Positions 30,833-39,848 of a stretch of 64,000 nt of DNA are shown here, piece by piece. The notes beneath the pieces are model-generated. The model was not told the origin of the DNA, searched no databases, and worked only from the letters and a program-made list of their open reading frames with translations. Position numbers and translations under genes: made by a program. Numbering within the stretch: position 1 is the stretch's first letter; every line of letters starts with the position of its first letter. Origin of the DNA: Thalassobius sp050633445 (GTDB taxonomy: Bacteria; Pseudomonadota; Alphaproteobacteria; Rhodobacterales; Rhodobacteraceae); contig JBOEGN010000008.1 in assembly GCA_050633445.1 (NCBI GenBank), positions 18,447 through 82,446 on the forward strand. The letters run 5' to 3'.

Positions 30833-31603
30833 ATGCAACTGATTGATCTATCGCGTTCGCTTGAGAACACAGAATACGCCGATCCGCCCGGTTTGGCGCC
30901 GAAAATCACCTATATGGGGCACAACGACACCGCCGAACAGTTGCTGGGCTTTTTCCCCGGAGTCCGTCGCGAGCAACTGCCGGGGGGCGAGGGCTGGGCG
31001 GTCGAACAGGTCACGCTGTCCACCCATAATGGCACCCATCTGGATGCGCCTTACCATTTTCATTCGACGATGGATGGCGGCAAGCGCGCGATCACCATCG
31101 ACGAAGTTCCACTGGAATGGTGCTGGGGGCGTGGGGTCAAACTGGACTTCCGCCACTTCGAGGATGGCTATGTTGCCACCGCTGCTGATGTCGAGGCCGA
31201 GCTGGACCGGATTGGTCATGTTCTGGCAGAGGGGGACATCGTTGTGGTGAATACTGCCGCGGATGCCGCCTATGGAACACCTGCATATGTGGGCACGGGC
31301 TGCGGGATGGGACGCGAGGCGACGAACTATCTGTCGTCACGCGGTGTCAAAATCACGGGCACAGATGCCTGGAGCTGGGACGCGCCCTTTATTCACACAG
31401 CAAAACGCGTGGCTGAAACCGGAGATGCCTCGTTGATCTGGGAAGGCCACCGCGCGGGGATGGACCATCTGTATATGCACATGGAAAAACTGGCCAACCT
31501 GGAAAGCCTGCCCTCGACTGGGTTCGAGGTGATCTGCTTCCCCGTGAAAATCAAGGCAGCGAGCGCCGGTTGGTGCCGACCCGTTGCCGTTCTGAAAGGA
31601 TAA
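30833..31603 (+). CDS. Cyclase family metal-dependent hydrolase (isatin hydrolase/KynB-like)
   Basis: A 256-residue cytoplasmic hydrolase of the cyclase family (kynurenine formamidase, isatin hydrolase). The metal-binding signature HNGTHLDAPYHF lies near 64-75. The downstream block GVKITGTDAWSWDAPF near 171-186 resembles isatin hydrolases more than KynB. It starts 11 bases after dctM with GGAG upstream and is followed after four bases by the OsmC gene. Likely opens a cyclic amide, lactone or formamide imported by the TRAP system; the substrate is inferred only from family and context. Confidence 0.85.
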   Translation: MQLIDLSRSLENTEYADPPGLAPKITYMGHNDTAEQLLGFFPGVRREQLPGGEGWAVEQVTLSTHNGTHLDAPYHFHSTMDGGKRAITIDEVPLEWCWGRGVKLDFRHFEDGYVATAADVEAELDRIGHVLAEGDIVVVNTAADAAYGTPAYVGTGCGMGREATNYLSSRGVKITGTDAWSWDAPFIHTAKRVAETGDASLIWEGHRAGMDHLYMHMEKLANLESLPSTGFEVICFPVKIKAASAGWCRPVAVLKG

Positions 31604-31607
31604 GCCC

Positions 31608-32183
31608 GTGGTTGAGATTGTTACCCGCGCCGCAAATCCCGAAGGCGTCACGACTATGCCGTTCTTTCCCAAGCCGGTGATCCGTCCGGGCGAACCTATT
31701 CGCTTTGCCTACGAGGTGGTGGCGGAACCGGGTGAAGGGCAAAAGAAACGTGGGATCATCCTGTCGCCGCGCCCCGACTATGGCTCGTGGGAGGTGATCT
31801 GCGACGAAGGCACAGGCATGGGTGGCGACGACAGCGCGCCGTCTCCGCTGGGCTATCTGATTATGGGCGTCGCGTTTTGCCTTCTTACCCACATCCAAGG
31901 TTATCTGGAAAAAGCCCCGATGCAGATCGACAATTTGCGGGTCGAAATTCGGGCTGAATATGGCACCTTGCCGGCTGAACCGGACCAGGGTCAGCAAGGT
32001 CAGGGGATGTGTGACGCCTATAGTTGCCATGTCCTGATCGACAGCCCCGAACCCCAGGAAAAATTGCAACATCTGATCTCGGTTTGCAGGGATGCCTGTA
32101 TGGCCATCGCAACGATCAGCACAGCTGTCCCCACTTCGACGCGCGTCTTTCTGAACGGCGCGTCCGAGGGACAGCAGGTCTAA
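31608..32183 (+). CDS. OsmC family protein
   Basis: A 191-residue OsmC/Ohr-fold protein. The two family cysteines appear present: one in GYLIMGVAFCLLTHIQGY near 84-100 and one in CRDACMAIATISTAV near 162-176. OsmC proteins reduce organic hydroperoxides, but several sit in catabolic operons with unknown roles. It starts with GTG after AAGGA, four bases behind the cyclase gene. Its fixed place between two hydrolases suggests a role in the same pathway or protection from a reactive intermediate. Confidence 0.82.
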   Translation: MVEIVTRAANPEGVTTMPFFPKPVIRPGEPIRFAYEVVAEPGEGQKKRGIILSPRPDYGSWEVICDEGTGMGGDDSAPSPLGYLIMGVAFCLLTHIQGYLEKAPMQIDNLRVEIRAEYGTLPAEPDQGQQGQGMCDAYSCHVLIDSPEPQEKLQHLISVCRDACMAIATISTAVPTSTRVFLNGASEGQQV

Positions 32184-32202
32184 GATACGAAGGAACACGA
32201 GC

Positions 32203-33168
32203 ATGAAATTCTGTACAATCGAAAATGGCTCGCCTGATGGGCGCGTGCATGTCGTCTCGGCCGATGGGACGCGCGTGCTGCCTGTGCAGGGCGCTGAGAC
32301 AATGCAAGAGCTGATGGAGAATTGGGACGCTTTGTCTGATTCTCTGAACGCGCAATATCAAGCGCTGAACGAAAACGGTGGCGTGGCTTTTATTGCCGCC
32401 CAGGCGCAGTCTCCGTTGCCGCGGGCGTGGCAATGGTTGGACGGTTCGGCCTTTGAAACGCATGCGTTGCTGATTCAGCAGGCATGGGGGCATCCCGTTG
32501 TCGGACTGAACGACCGTCCGCTGATGTATCAGGGCCTCTCGAATGAATTCCTGCCGCCACATGGTGTAGCGCGGTTCCCCTCGGCCGCGGATGGCATTGA
32601 TTTTGAGGGCGAATACGGCGTCATTCTGGATGCGGTGCCAATGGGGACCAAGGCCAAGGACGCTGAAAAATACATCCGCCTGATCGTATTGATCAATGAT
32701 TGGAGCCTACGTGCTTTGGGTCCGGTCGAGATGGCCACCGGGTTTGGTTGGCTGCAATGCAAACCCGCCTGTACGGTCGCGCCGATTGCCGTTACGCCCG
32801 ACGAATTGGGTGACGCATGGCGCAATGCGCGGGTCTGCTTGCCGTTGAACATCACCTATAACGGTCAGCAGTTCGGGCGCGCCAATGGCGCAGAGATGAA
32901 GTTCGGCTTTGACGAATTGATCGCGCACGCGGCTTATTCTCGCGATCTGCCTGCGGGCACGATCCTGGGGTCGGGCACCGTTGCCAATTCGAACTACGCC
33001 GAGGTCGGATCAAGCTGTATTGCCGAGCGCCGGGCCATCGAACTGATCTCTGGCGAAGGCGACACGTCGTTCATGCAGCACGGCGACACCGTTACCATGC
33101 ACGTTGATGGGGCAGACGGGCAGGACTTGTTCGGCACGATCAAGCATGAGGTTCAGATCGTCGGCTAA
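32203..33168 (+). CDS. Fumarylacetoacetate hydrolase family protein
   Basis: A 321-residue FAH-fold enzyme that hydrolyses, decarboxylates or isomerises beta-diketo or keto acids in aromatic catabolism. Metal-binding acidic residues are visible in DFEGEYGVILD near 130-140 and LINDWSLRALG near 165-175; the catalytic-domain end IAERRAIELISGEGDTSFMQ (near 275-295) with GDTVTMHVDG matches the family. It closes the LysR-controlled operon. A following 8-bp inverted repeat (33174-33181/33204-33211) may help end transcription. Confidence 0.88.
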   Translation: MKFCTIENGSPDGRVHVVSADGTRVLPVQGAETMQELMENWDALSDSLNAQYQALNENGGVAFIAAQAQSPLPRAWQWLDGSAFETHALLIQQAWGHPVVGLNDRPLMYQGLSNEFLPPHGVARFPSAADGIDFEGEYGVILDAVPMGTKAKDAEKYIRLIVLINDWSLRALGPVEMATGFGWLQCKPACTVAPIAVTPDELGDAWRNARVCLPLNITYNGQQFGRANGAEMKFGFDELIAHAAYSRDLPAGTILGSGTVANSNYAEVGSSCIAERRAIELISGEGDTSFMQHGDTVTMHVDGADGQDLFGTIKHEVQIVG

Positions 33169-33191
33169 CCTTATCGCGGCGGTTCCGTTGA

Positions 33192-34178
33192 TCAGTACAG
33201 GATCGCCGCGAACAGGATGGATGACAGCAAAAGAAACACCGAGGTGCTGCCCAAAACGACCAGCGCCTTGTGACCCGAATGAAAAATCTCTTGGACGTTG
33301 CTAAGCAATCCGATGGCCGCAATCGACACATAAAAGATGCTGCGAGAGACGTGCGAAACGCCTTCGGTCAAAGCTGCGGGCAGGGACACCGCGCTGGCCA
33401 GCACGGCCAAAGCAACAAAGACCACCACGAACCACGGTAAGGTGATGCGCCCGGCCTGGCCTTCGCTGCGGGCGACGGACACCGATAGAACCAGCAGGAT
33501 CACCGGCAGCATTGCCACGCGGATCATCTTGGTTAACACGGCCATTTCGCCAACGTCTTCGGACACTGAATAACCCGCACCGACAACTTGGGCGACGTCA
33601 TGGATGCTGGCCCCCAGCACAAAGCCTTGTTGGTGATAATCAAACCCCAACGCGTCCACGATCAGCGGATAGGCGACCATCCCGATCGTCGACAGAGCCG
33701 TCGCCGTTAACACGATCGTCATGGTTTGACTGCGGTGCTCTTTCATTCCGGGCAGCAAAGAGGACATGGCCAAGGCCGCTGACGCTCCGCAGATCGACAC
33801 GGCACTGGCCGCGACCAGCGCCACCGGCGCAGGCCATCCTGCGCGCCGCCCGATCCATCGGCCCAGAAAGACCGTGCAAATCAGCAGACCGACGACCACC
33901 AGCGCGGCCTCGTATCCCAGTTTTGCGACGGTGTCTGTCGTGATCCTGAGACCCAGCAGCGCCACGCCGACCTTGAGCAATGAAGAGGCCGCGAATTCCA
34001 GCCCCGGACGGATCTTGGGGTCCTGGGCCAGAAATGACATCGAGATTCCCAGCAGCAACGCAAAGGGCATCACCGGGGCGCCATAGCGTTGCCCCAATGC
34101 TAGCGCAGCAAGGCAAATCACGATGGAAAGTCCCACTCCGGGCAGCAGCCCTCGGGCGGTTTTGACAAGGTTTTGCAT
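33192..34178 (-). CDS. YeiH-type putative sulfate exporter family protein
   Basis: A 328-residue inner-membrane protein with about ten helices. Family landmarks are SVSICGASAALAMSSLLPG near 128-146 and DYHQQGFVLGASIHDVAQVVGAG near 180-202. The family (formerly UPF0324) includes proteins placed next to taurine/sulfonate catabolism, where sulfite or sulfate export is proposed. It converges on the TRAP operon end. Whether it is functionally tied to that operon is unknown. Confidence 0.85.
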   Translation of the reverse strand: MQNLVKTARGLLPGVGLSIVICLAALALGQRYGAPVMPFALLLGISMSFLAQDPKIRPGLEFAASSLLKVGVALLGLRITTDTVAKLGYEAALVVVGLLICTVFLGRWIGRRAGWPAPVALVAASAVSICGASAALAMSSLLPGMKEHRSQTMTIVLTATALSTIGMVAYPLIVDALGFDYHQQGFVLGASIHDVAQVVGAGYSVSEDVGEMAVLTKMIRVAMLPVILLVLSVSVARSEGQAGRITLPWFVVVFVALAVLASAVSLPAALTEGVSHVSRSIFYVSIAAIGLLSNVQEIFHSGHKALVVLGSTSVFLLLSSILFAAILY

Positions 34179-34332
34179 GGGCGCTCCTGCGGGTGCGTAT
34201 CTGGTGGCAGCGTGTGAGGGCAGGCGCGTCCGGTCAAGCGTGATTTTCCTTGGTATGTCAATTGAGTGCCTTGGCGCGTCCTGTTGCCCGCGCTAGGTTG
34301 CAGCTCAGGTAGCGAACAGAGGGGGAGCCACC

Positions 34333-34839
34333 ATGAAGATGGCGGATGAACGGATTATTCAAGTGGATCGCGAAACGGTTTGGGCAGCATTGCTCAGCCC
34401 GGATGTGTTGAAGGAATGCGTGCCCGGCGCGCAAGAGGTCACAGGATCGGTCGCGGACGGTTTTGACGCCACCGTGGTGCAAAAGGTCGGTCCGGTTAAG
34501 GCGACGTTTAAGGGGAAGGTCACACTGTCGGACATGGTCGAACCCGAAAGCCTGACGCTTAGCGGCGAAGGCAAAGGTGGTGCCGCTGGTTTTGCCAAGG
34601 GCGGCGCCAATGTCACGCTGAGCGAGGTCGATGGCGGCACGCGCCTGACCTATGAGGTCGAGGCCAAGGTCGGTGGCAAAATCGCTCAGTTAGGCAGCCG
34701 GTTGATCGACAGTTTCGCCAAAAAGATGGCGGATGAATTTTTCACACGTTTCCAAGAAGCTCTGGAACCCGCACCAGAGGGCGAAGTCGAAGAGGAAGGT
34801 GAAACCAAAAAGGGTTGGTTCGCCAAATTACGAGGCTGA
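34333..34839 (+). CDS. CoxG/SRPBCC family protein
   Basis: A 168-residue protein whose first 145 residues form the SRPBCC fold of CoxG (carbon monoxide dehydrogenase subunit G): VWAALLSPDVLKECVPGAQ near 15-33, VGPVKATFKGKVTL near 54-67, and TYEVEAKVGGKIAQLGSRL near 103-121. CoxG anchors Mo-CO dehydrogenase to the membrane in CO oxidisers. No coxSML genes are in the window, so a free-standing lipid- or ligand-binding role is as likely. The tail is acidic with a final basic patch. Confidence 0.83.
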   Translation: MKMADERIIQVDRETVWAALLSPDVLKECVPGAQEVTGSVADGFDATVVQKVGPVKATFKGKVTLSDMVEPESLTLSGEGKGGAAGFAKGGANVTLSEVDGGTRLTYEVEAKVGGKIAQLGSRLIDSFAKKMADEFFTRFQEALEPAPEGEVEEEGETKKGWFAKLRG

Positions 34840-34956
34840 TCCCTTGGCACTGAGCGCGGGATTTTGGCAACGCCGCCCGCATTTCCCATGCGTTCGCGCA
34901 GGGTGATGCCAAGCCCCGCCTTGTTTGTCGACACCCGGCATTCTACATGAGCCTAT

Positions 34957-35751
34957 ATGAAACGTTTTGTTCCCTTTGTGAAATCGCCTCCGCGCGTCGC
35001 TGTCATTCGCCTGCAAGGTGTGATCGGCACCGGTCGTGCGCCTTTGAATGATGCGGCCATGGCGCCCGTTATCGAACGCGCCTTTCGCAAGGGCAAACCC
35101 AAGGCCGTTGCGCTGATCATCAATTCACCCGGCGGATCGCCCGTGCAATCGGCGCTGATCGCCGCGCGCATTGAGCGGCTGTCCAAGGAAAAAGAGGTCC
35201 CGGTGCATGCCTTTGTCGAGGATGTCGCGGCCTCGGGCGGGTATTGGCTGGCCTGTGCTGCGGATGATATCTGGGCGGATTATGGCTCGATCGTAGGGTC
35301 CATTGGCGTTATCTCGGCCGGGTTTGGTGCACATGAATTCATTGCTAAGCACGGGATTGAACGTCGCGTGCACACTTCGGTCAAATCCAAATCCATGATG
35401 GACCCGTTCAAGCCCGAAAAACCCGAGGACGTGGACCGTCTGAAGGAAATTCTAGGCGATATGCATACCGGGTTCGAAACCTATGTGCGCGCGCGCCGCG
35501 GTGAAAAACTGGCCGATGACGCGGACTTGTTTACCGGTCGCGTCTGGCTGGGCGAAAAGGCCACAGCGCTGGGCCTGATCGACGGGCTGGCTCATGTCGA
35601 ACCCAAACTGAAAGAGCTGTACGGCGAGAAGGTCAAATTCATCCGTTACGGTCGCCGTCGCGGGTTGCTGCAACGCTTTGGCGCGCAGCTGACCGAGGAC
35701 GCCCTGACCAGCATCGAGGAGCGCGCCGCCTATGCGCGTTTCGGGCTCTGA
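34957..35751 (+). CDS. S49 family serine peptidase (SppA-like)
   Basis: A 264-residue single-domain member of the ClpP-fold S49 family that degrades signal peptides or membrane proteins. INSPGGSPVQSALIAARI near 50-67 forms the oxyanion/strand region, DVAASGGYWLACAADDI near 89-105 carries the probable catalytic Ser, and KSKSMMDPFK near 142-151 a probable catalytic Lys. Its short length matches the bacterial half-size SppA proteins. The stop overlaps or abuts the small gene that follows. Confidence 0.88.
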   Translation: MKRFVPFVKSPPRVAVIRLQGVIGTGRAPLNDAAMAPVIERAFRKGKPKAVALIINSPGGSPVQSALIAARIERLSKEKEVPVHAFVEDVAASGGYWLACAADDIWADYGSIVGSIGVISAGFGAHEFIAKHGIERRVHTSVKSKSMMDPFKPEKPEDVDRLKEILGDMHTGFETYVRARRGEKLADDADLFTGRVWLGEKATALGLIDGLAHVEPKLKELYGEKVKFIRYGRRRGLLQRFGAQLTEDALTSIEERAAYARFGL

Positions 35752-35752
35752 C

Positions 35753-35920
35753 GTGATCCTGAAGATCATAACATTTTTCCTGATCGGCATGGCCGTGCTG
35801 GCCATGTTTGGCAAGCTGCGGTTTCCCGGTCAGAAGAAACTACAATCCAAACGCTGCCAGAACTGTGGCCGTTTCAAAATAGGCAGCGGCCCGTGTCCCT
35901 GCCAAAAAGGAGTGCGCTGA
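35753..35920 (+). CDS. Small membrane-anchored zinc-ribbon-like protein
   Basis: A 55-residue protein: one hydrophobic helix (residues 2-20, ILKIITFFLIGMAVLAMFG), a basic stretch, then CQNCGRFKIGSGPCPC, a four-cysteine knuckle likely to bind zinc. The GTG at 35753 begins one base after the S49 stop; an in-frame ATG at 35732, inside the S49 gene with GAGGAG upstream, would add seven residues. It lies two bases before the antiporter gene. Function unknown. Confidence 0.72.
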   Translation: MILKIITFFLIGMAVLAMFGKLRFPGQKKLQSKRCQNCGRFKIGSGPCPCQKGVR

Positions 35921-35922
35921 GT

Positions 35923-36867
35923 ATGGATTGGCTGTTTTCCGGATTGGGGCTGGTGATCCTTTTGCTGGCCGGGGATGCGCTTGTGCGCGGAGCTGTGAAT
36001 CTAAGCCTGCGGATCGGGATTCCTGCGCTGATCGTCAGCTTGACCATCGTAGCGTTTGGCACCTCTGCGCCCGAGCTGCTGATCTCGATCACCGCCGCGC
36101 TCGAGGGCGTTCCGGGGATTGCGTTGGGCAATGTTGTCGGCTCGAACACTGCGAATATCCTGCTGGTTTTGGGCGTTCCGGCGCTGCTGGCCACCATGCA
36201 TACCGGGGATTGCGAAACCCGCAAAAGCTATGCTCTGATGATCGCGGGCTCTGTCCTGTTCATCGCGCTTGCGTTCTTGGGAGAGTTCAACTGGATCAGC
36301 GGAGTGGTGCTGCTGATGGCGCTGGCCTTTGTCCTTTTGGATGCCGTTCGGGATGCACGCGCGCATCGTGCTGCCGGCGAAGAGATTGATCTGGAAGACC
36401 CCGAAGGTGCTGACCCCAGCATGCGTTGGTGGAAGATCATCATGTTCCTGTTGTTGGGCCTTGTTGGCCTGCCGCTGGGGGCGAACCTGCTGCTTGAGGG
36501 CGCGACCTCGATTGCGCGGGATTTCGGCATCAGTGAAACGGTGATCGGCCTGACGCTGGTTGCGATTGGGACCTCGTTGCCTGAATTGGCGACCACCGTG
36601 ATGGCGGCGCTGCGCCGTCAGGCGGACGTGGCGTTGGGCAACGTGATCGGGTCGAACATGTTCAACCTGCTGGCCATCATCGGCGTGGCCTCGTTGGTGC
36701 ATCCGATCCCGGTCGATCCGGCCTTCTTGCGGTTTGATCTGTGGGTGATGCTGGGCGCGTCGCTGCTGTTGTTCCCCTTCGTGTTCCTGAAATGGAACAT
36801 CAACCGGATTTGGGGTGTGGTCTTGACGTCGCTTTATGTCATCTATGTTCTCAGCGTACTGACCTGA
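35923..36867 (+). CDS. Calcium/sodium antiporter (CaxA/YrbG family)
   Basis: A 314-residue inner-membrane exchanger with ten helices in two inverted halves. Each half has its alpha-repeat: GTSAPELLISI near 46-56 with GNVVGSNTANILLVLG near 68-83, and GTSLPELATTVMA near 217-229 with GNVIGSNMFNLLAIIG near 239-254. It exports Ca2+ in exchange for Na+. ATG 35923 is chosen; the ten upstream codons overlap the small zinc-ribbon gene. Confidence 0.93.
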   Translation: MDWLFSGLGLVILLLAGDALVRGAVNLSLRIGIPALIVSLTIVAFGTSAPELLISITAALEGVPGIALGNVVGSNTANILLVLGVPALLATMHTGDCETRKSYALMIAGSVLFIALAFLGEFNWISGVVLLMALAFVLLDAVRDARAHRAAGEEIDLEDPEGADPSMRWWKIIMFLLLGLVGLPLGANLLLEGATSIARDFGISETVIGLTLVAIGTSLPELATTVMAALRRQADVALGNVIGSNMFNLLAIIGVASLVHPIPVDPAFLRFDLWVMLGASLLLFPFVFLKWNINRIWGVVLTSLYVIYVLSVLT

Positions 36868-36884
36868 GCAACGGAGATCCGGAC

Positions 36885-37664
36885 ATGCCTCTTGCATTGG
36901 TGACTGGTGGGGCCAAGCGACTGGGCCGTGCTATGGCCGAGTATCTGGCCGGGCGTGGCTTTGACGTGGCGGTGCATTATTCCAGCTCCGAAGATGCCGC
37001 CCAAGATACGGTTGCGGCCCTACGCGCGATGGGCGTGCAAGCGCAGGCTTTTCATGCGGATCTGCTGGACGAGGCTCAGGTACAGGCATTGATGCCCGTG
37101 GTCAGCGCCCATTTCAGCGCACCCGTAAACTGTCTGATCAACAATGCCTCGATCTTTGAGTATGACCGGCTCGAGACCGCCACCCGCGAGGGCTGGGATC
37201 GCCATTTCGAGTCCAATCTGCGCGCGCCATTCGTGCTGACGCAGGCCATGGCCGCGCACGTCCCCGATCCGCTCGTGGATGCACAGGGCGAACCCGTGGC
37301 GCAGGGGTTGGTCATCAACATGGTAGATCAGCGCGTCCGCAAGCTGACGCCCGAATTTATGACTTACACGCTGGCCAAGATGGGGCTCTGGGCCTTAACG
37401 CAAACGGCGGCGCAGGGCCTTGCGCCTCGTGTGCGCGTGAATGCCATCGGGCCGGGGCCGACCTTGCAGGGCGGACGCCAGACCCAGGATCATTTCCAGC
37501 GACAGCGCAAAGCCACAATTCTCGAGCGCGGCTCGAACCCTGCCGATATCACTGGGGCGCTTGGATATTTCCTCGATTCCCCCGGTGTGACGGGCCAATT
37601 GCTGTGCGTTGACGGCGGACAGCATCTGGGCTGGAAGACGCCGGATATTCTGGGGCTAGAGTAG
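36885..37664 (+). CDS. SDR family oxidoreductase (FolM/pteridine reductase-like)
   Basis: A 259-residue short-chain dehydrogenase with cofactor motif TGGAKRLGRAM (7-17), typical of FolM/pteridine reductases, which read TGxxxRxG with the extra Arg/Lys for NADPH. NNAS occurs near 86-89 where most SDRs have NNAG, and the catalytic Tyr-x3-Lys is TYTLAKMGLW near 163. This subgroup reduces dihydro- or tetrahydromonapterin. A GGAG site precedes ATG 36885, 17 bases after the antiporter stop. The pterin role is inferred. Confidence 0.85.
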   Translation: MPLALVTGGAKRLGRAMAEYLAGRGFDVAVHYSSSEDAAQDTVAALRAMGVQAQAFHADLLDEAQVQALMPVVSAHFSAPVNCLINNASIFEYDRLETATREGWDRHFESNLRAPFVLTQAMAAHVPDPLVDAQGEPVAQGLVINMVDQRVRKLTPEFMTYTLAKMGLWALTQTAAQGLAPRVRVNAIGPGPTLQGGRQTQDHFQRQRKATILERGSNPADITGALGYFLDSPGVTGQLLCVDGGQHLGWKTPDILGLE

Positions 37665-37964
37665 TATTTTACGTGCACCTATCCGAAAGTTGTGCACGGG
37701 TAACGATTCCGTCTCAAAAGCGTTACAAAAACGTCAATGATTTCAGTATTTTGCCATGTGTTAAAAATTTTATTCATACAAAACAATGGCTTAATTATAT
37801 GCCTAATAATTGTGCAAATCACGGAAACTGCCCGGAAACAAGGGAAATTTGCGGATACCTACAAGTTATATGCAGACTTATCCACAGGTTTGGTGGACGG
37901 AATAATACTTGCCCAAGGGGTCCAAAGATTGCAGCCCAAGCCAGAGAATCATACGTTCTGAACA
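37665..37964. promoter_or_regulatory. AT-rich intergenic region with a perfect DnaA box
   Basis: Exactly 300 bases without a gene. From about 37680 to 37880 the sequence is strikingly AT-rich for this genome (runs such as TTAAAAATTTTATT and TTAATTATATG). TTATCCACA at 37878-37886 is a perfect DnaA box; ATTTGCACA (reverse strand, near 37811) and TTTAACACA (reverse strand, near 37757) are one-mismatch boxes. Such a layout suits a replication origin or a DnaA-controlled promoter; no more than that can be said. Confidence 0.45.
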
Positions 37965-39848
37965 ATGATGGATGATCTGCCAGACACTCCGCCCAGCGAT
38001 TCGGTTTTGACCGGGTACGCCTTGATCCAATCCTACCTGAAAACGCTCGATAGCTCTCCGGGGGTGTATCGGATGTTGGATGCGCAGGCGCGGGTTCTGT
38101 ACGTGGGCAAGGCCCGCAATCTGCGCGCGCGGGTGTCGAATTATGCGCGGCCCTCGGGGCATTCAGGGCGGATTACGCGGATGATCCGTGAAACGTCCTC
38201 GATGATGTTCCTGACGACCAAAACCGAGACCGAGGCTCTGCTGCTGGAGCAGAACCTGATCAAGCAGCTGAAGCCGCGCTATAACGTGCTGCTGCGCGAT
38301 GACAAATCCTTTCCGAATATTTTGGTGACGACGGGGCACGACTATCCGCAGATCAAAAAACATCGCGGGGCCAAGAAGGAAAAAGGCGCCTATTACGGCC
38401 CCTTCGCCAGCGCGGGTGCCGTGAACCGGACGCTCAGCCAGTTGCAGAAGGTTTTCCTGCTTCGCAATTGCCCGGATTCGCAGTTTGAAACGCGCACGCG
38501 GCCGTGTTTGCAGTATCAGATCAAGCGGTGCTCGGGGCCGTGTGTGGATAAGATCAGCCCGGCGGATTACGCGACCTCGGTCAAGGATGCTCAGCGGTTT
38601 CTGTCGGGTCGATCAACTGAGATCCAAGAGGCGTTGGCCGCGCAAATGGCCGATGCCTCGGAGGCGATGGAATTTGAACGCGCCGCTGCTCTGCGCGACA
38701 GGATTCGTGCTTTGACGCAGGTGCAGACTGCCCAGGGGATCAACCCCCGCACCGTGTCCGAGGCAGATATCATCGCGTTGCATCTTGAGGGCGGGCAGGC
38801 CTGCGTTCAGGTGTTTTTCATCCGTGCGGGGCAGAACTGGGGGAACCGAGATTTCTATCCGCGTGTCGGGGCCGAGATTGAAACCGCCGAGGTGCTGGAG
38901 GCCTTTCTGGGCCAGTTTTACGACACCAAGGAACCACCGAAACAGCTGATCTTGTCTCATCCGATCGAGAATACGGACCTGATGGAAGAGGCGCTGACAC
39001 AGAAACTGGGTCGTAAAGTCGAAATTCTGGTCCCGCAGCGCGGTGAAAAGGCCGAACTGGTCGCCGGGGCCGCCCGCAATGCTCGCGAAAGCCTGGGTCG
39101 GAAAATGTCGGAATCCGCGGCTCAGTCGAAACTGCTGAAGGGACTGGCCGAAGCGTTCAGCCTGGACGCCCCTCCACAGCGGATCGAAGTGTACGACAAC
39201 TCGCATATTCAGGGCGCCCATGCGGTCGGTGGGATGATCGTTGCCGGGCCTGACGGGTTCATGAAAAACCAATACCGCAAGTTCAACATCAAGGGTGATG
39301 ACCTGACCCCTGGCGATGACTTTGGTATGATGAAAGAGGTGCTGACCCGCCGGTTCAAACGCTTGCTCAAGGAAGACCCGGATCGCAGCAAAGGGCTGTG
39401 GCCCGAGCTGTTGTTGATTGATGGCGGGGCTGGGCAGGTCAGCGCGGTTCTGGAAATTATGGAAGAGTTCGGGGTTAAGGACATTCCCATGGTCGGTGTG
39501 GCCAAGGGTGTGGATCGTGATCACGGCAAAGAGGAATTTCACCGCCCCGGACAGCGGCCCTTTGCGCTAAGGATGAACGACCCCGTGTTGTATTTTGTGC
39601 AGCGCCTGCGGGACGAGGCGCACAGGTTTGCCATTGGAACGCACCGTGCCAAACGGGCGAAAACCGTGTCGGCAAGCCCGCTGGACGAGGTGCCCGGCGT
39701 CGGCGCGGCGCGCAAAAAGGCCTTGCTTGCGCATTTCGGGTCCGCCAAAGCTGTCGGTCGCGCCAATCTGGCGGACCTAAAGGCCGTGGATGGAGTCTCC
39801 GATGCGCTGGCGGAAACGATCTATGGGTACTTCCACGAAAAGGGCTGA
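37965..39848 (+). CDS. uvrC: Excinuclease ABC subunit C
   Basis: Makes both incisions during nucleotide excision repair with UvrA and UvrB. The 627-residue protein has the N-terminal GIY-YIG nuclease (GVYRML near 27, VLYVGKARNLR near 44-54), the UvrB-interacting UVR region (about 205-240), the RNase H-like second nuclease (IEVYDNSHIQG near 406-416, LLIDGGAGQ near 483-491), and the C-terminal helix-hairpin-helix pair (DEVPGVGAARKKALLAHFGS near 575-594). Two tandem ATGs mark the start. Confidence 0.97.
   Translation: MMDDLPDTPPSDSVLTGYALIQSYLKTLDSSPGVYRMLDAQARVLYVGKARNLRARVSNYARPSGHSGRITRMIRETSSMMFLTTKTETEALLLEQNLIKQLKPRYNVLLRDDKSFPNILVTTGHDYPQIKKHRGAKKEKGAYYGPFASAGAVNRTLSQLQKVFLLRNCPDSQFETRTRPCLQYQIKRCSGPCVDKISPADYATSVKDAQRFLSGRSTEIQEALAAQMADASEAMEFERAAALRDRIRALTQVQTAQGINPRTVSEADIIALHLEGGQACVQVFFIRAGQNWGNRDFYPRVGAEIETAEVLEAFLGQFYDTKEPPKQLILSHPIENTDLMEEALTQKLGRKVEILVPQRGEKAELVAGAARNARESLGRKMSESAAQSKLLKGLAEAFSLDAPPQRIEVYDNSHIQGAHAVGGMIVAGPDGFMKNQYRKFNIKGDDLTPGDDFGMMKEVLTRRFKRLLKEDPDRSKGLWPELLLIDGGAGQVSAVLEIMEEFGVKDIPMVGVAKGVDRDHGKEEFHRPGQRPFALRMNDPVLYFVQRLRDEAHRFAIGTHRAKRAKTVSASPLDEVPGVGAARKKALLAHFGSAKAVGRANLADLKAVDGVSDALAETIYGYFHEKG

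Noticed and set aside
34333..34839. Evidence for CO oxidation from a CoxG-like gene
   Set aside because: No coxS, coxM or coxL in the window; the SRPBCC fold alone does not support it.
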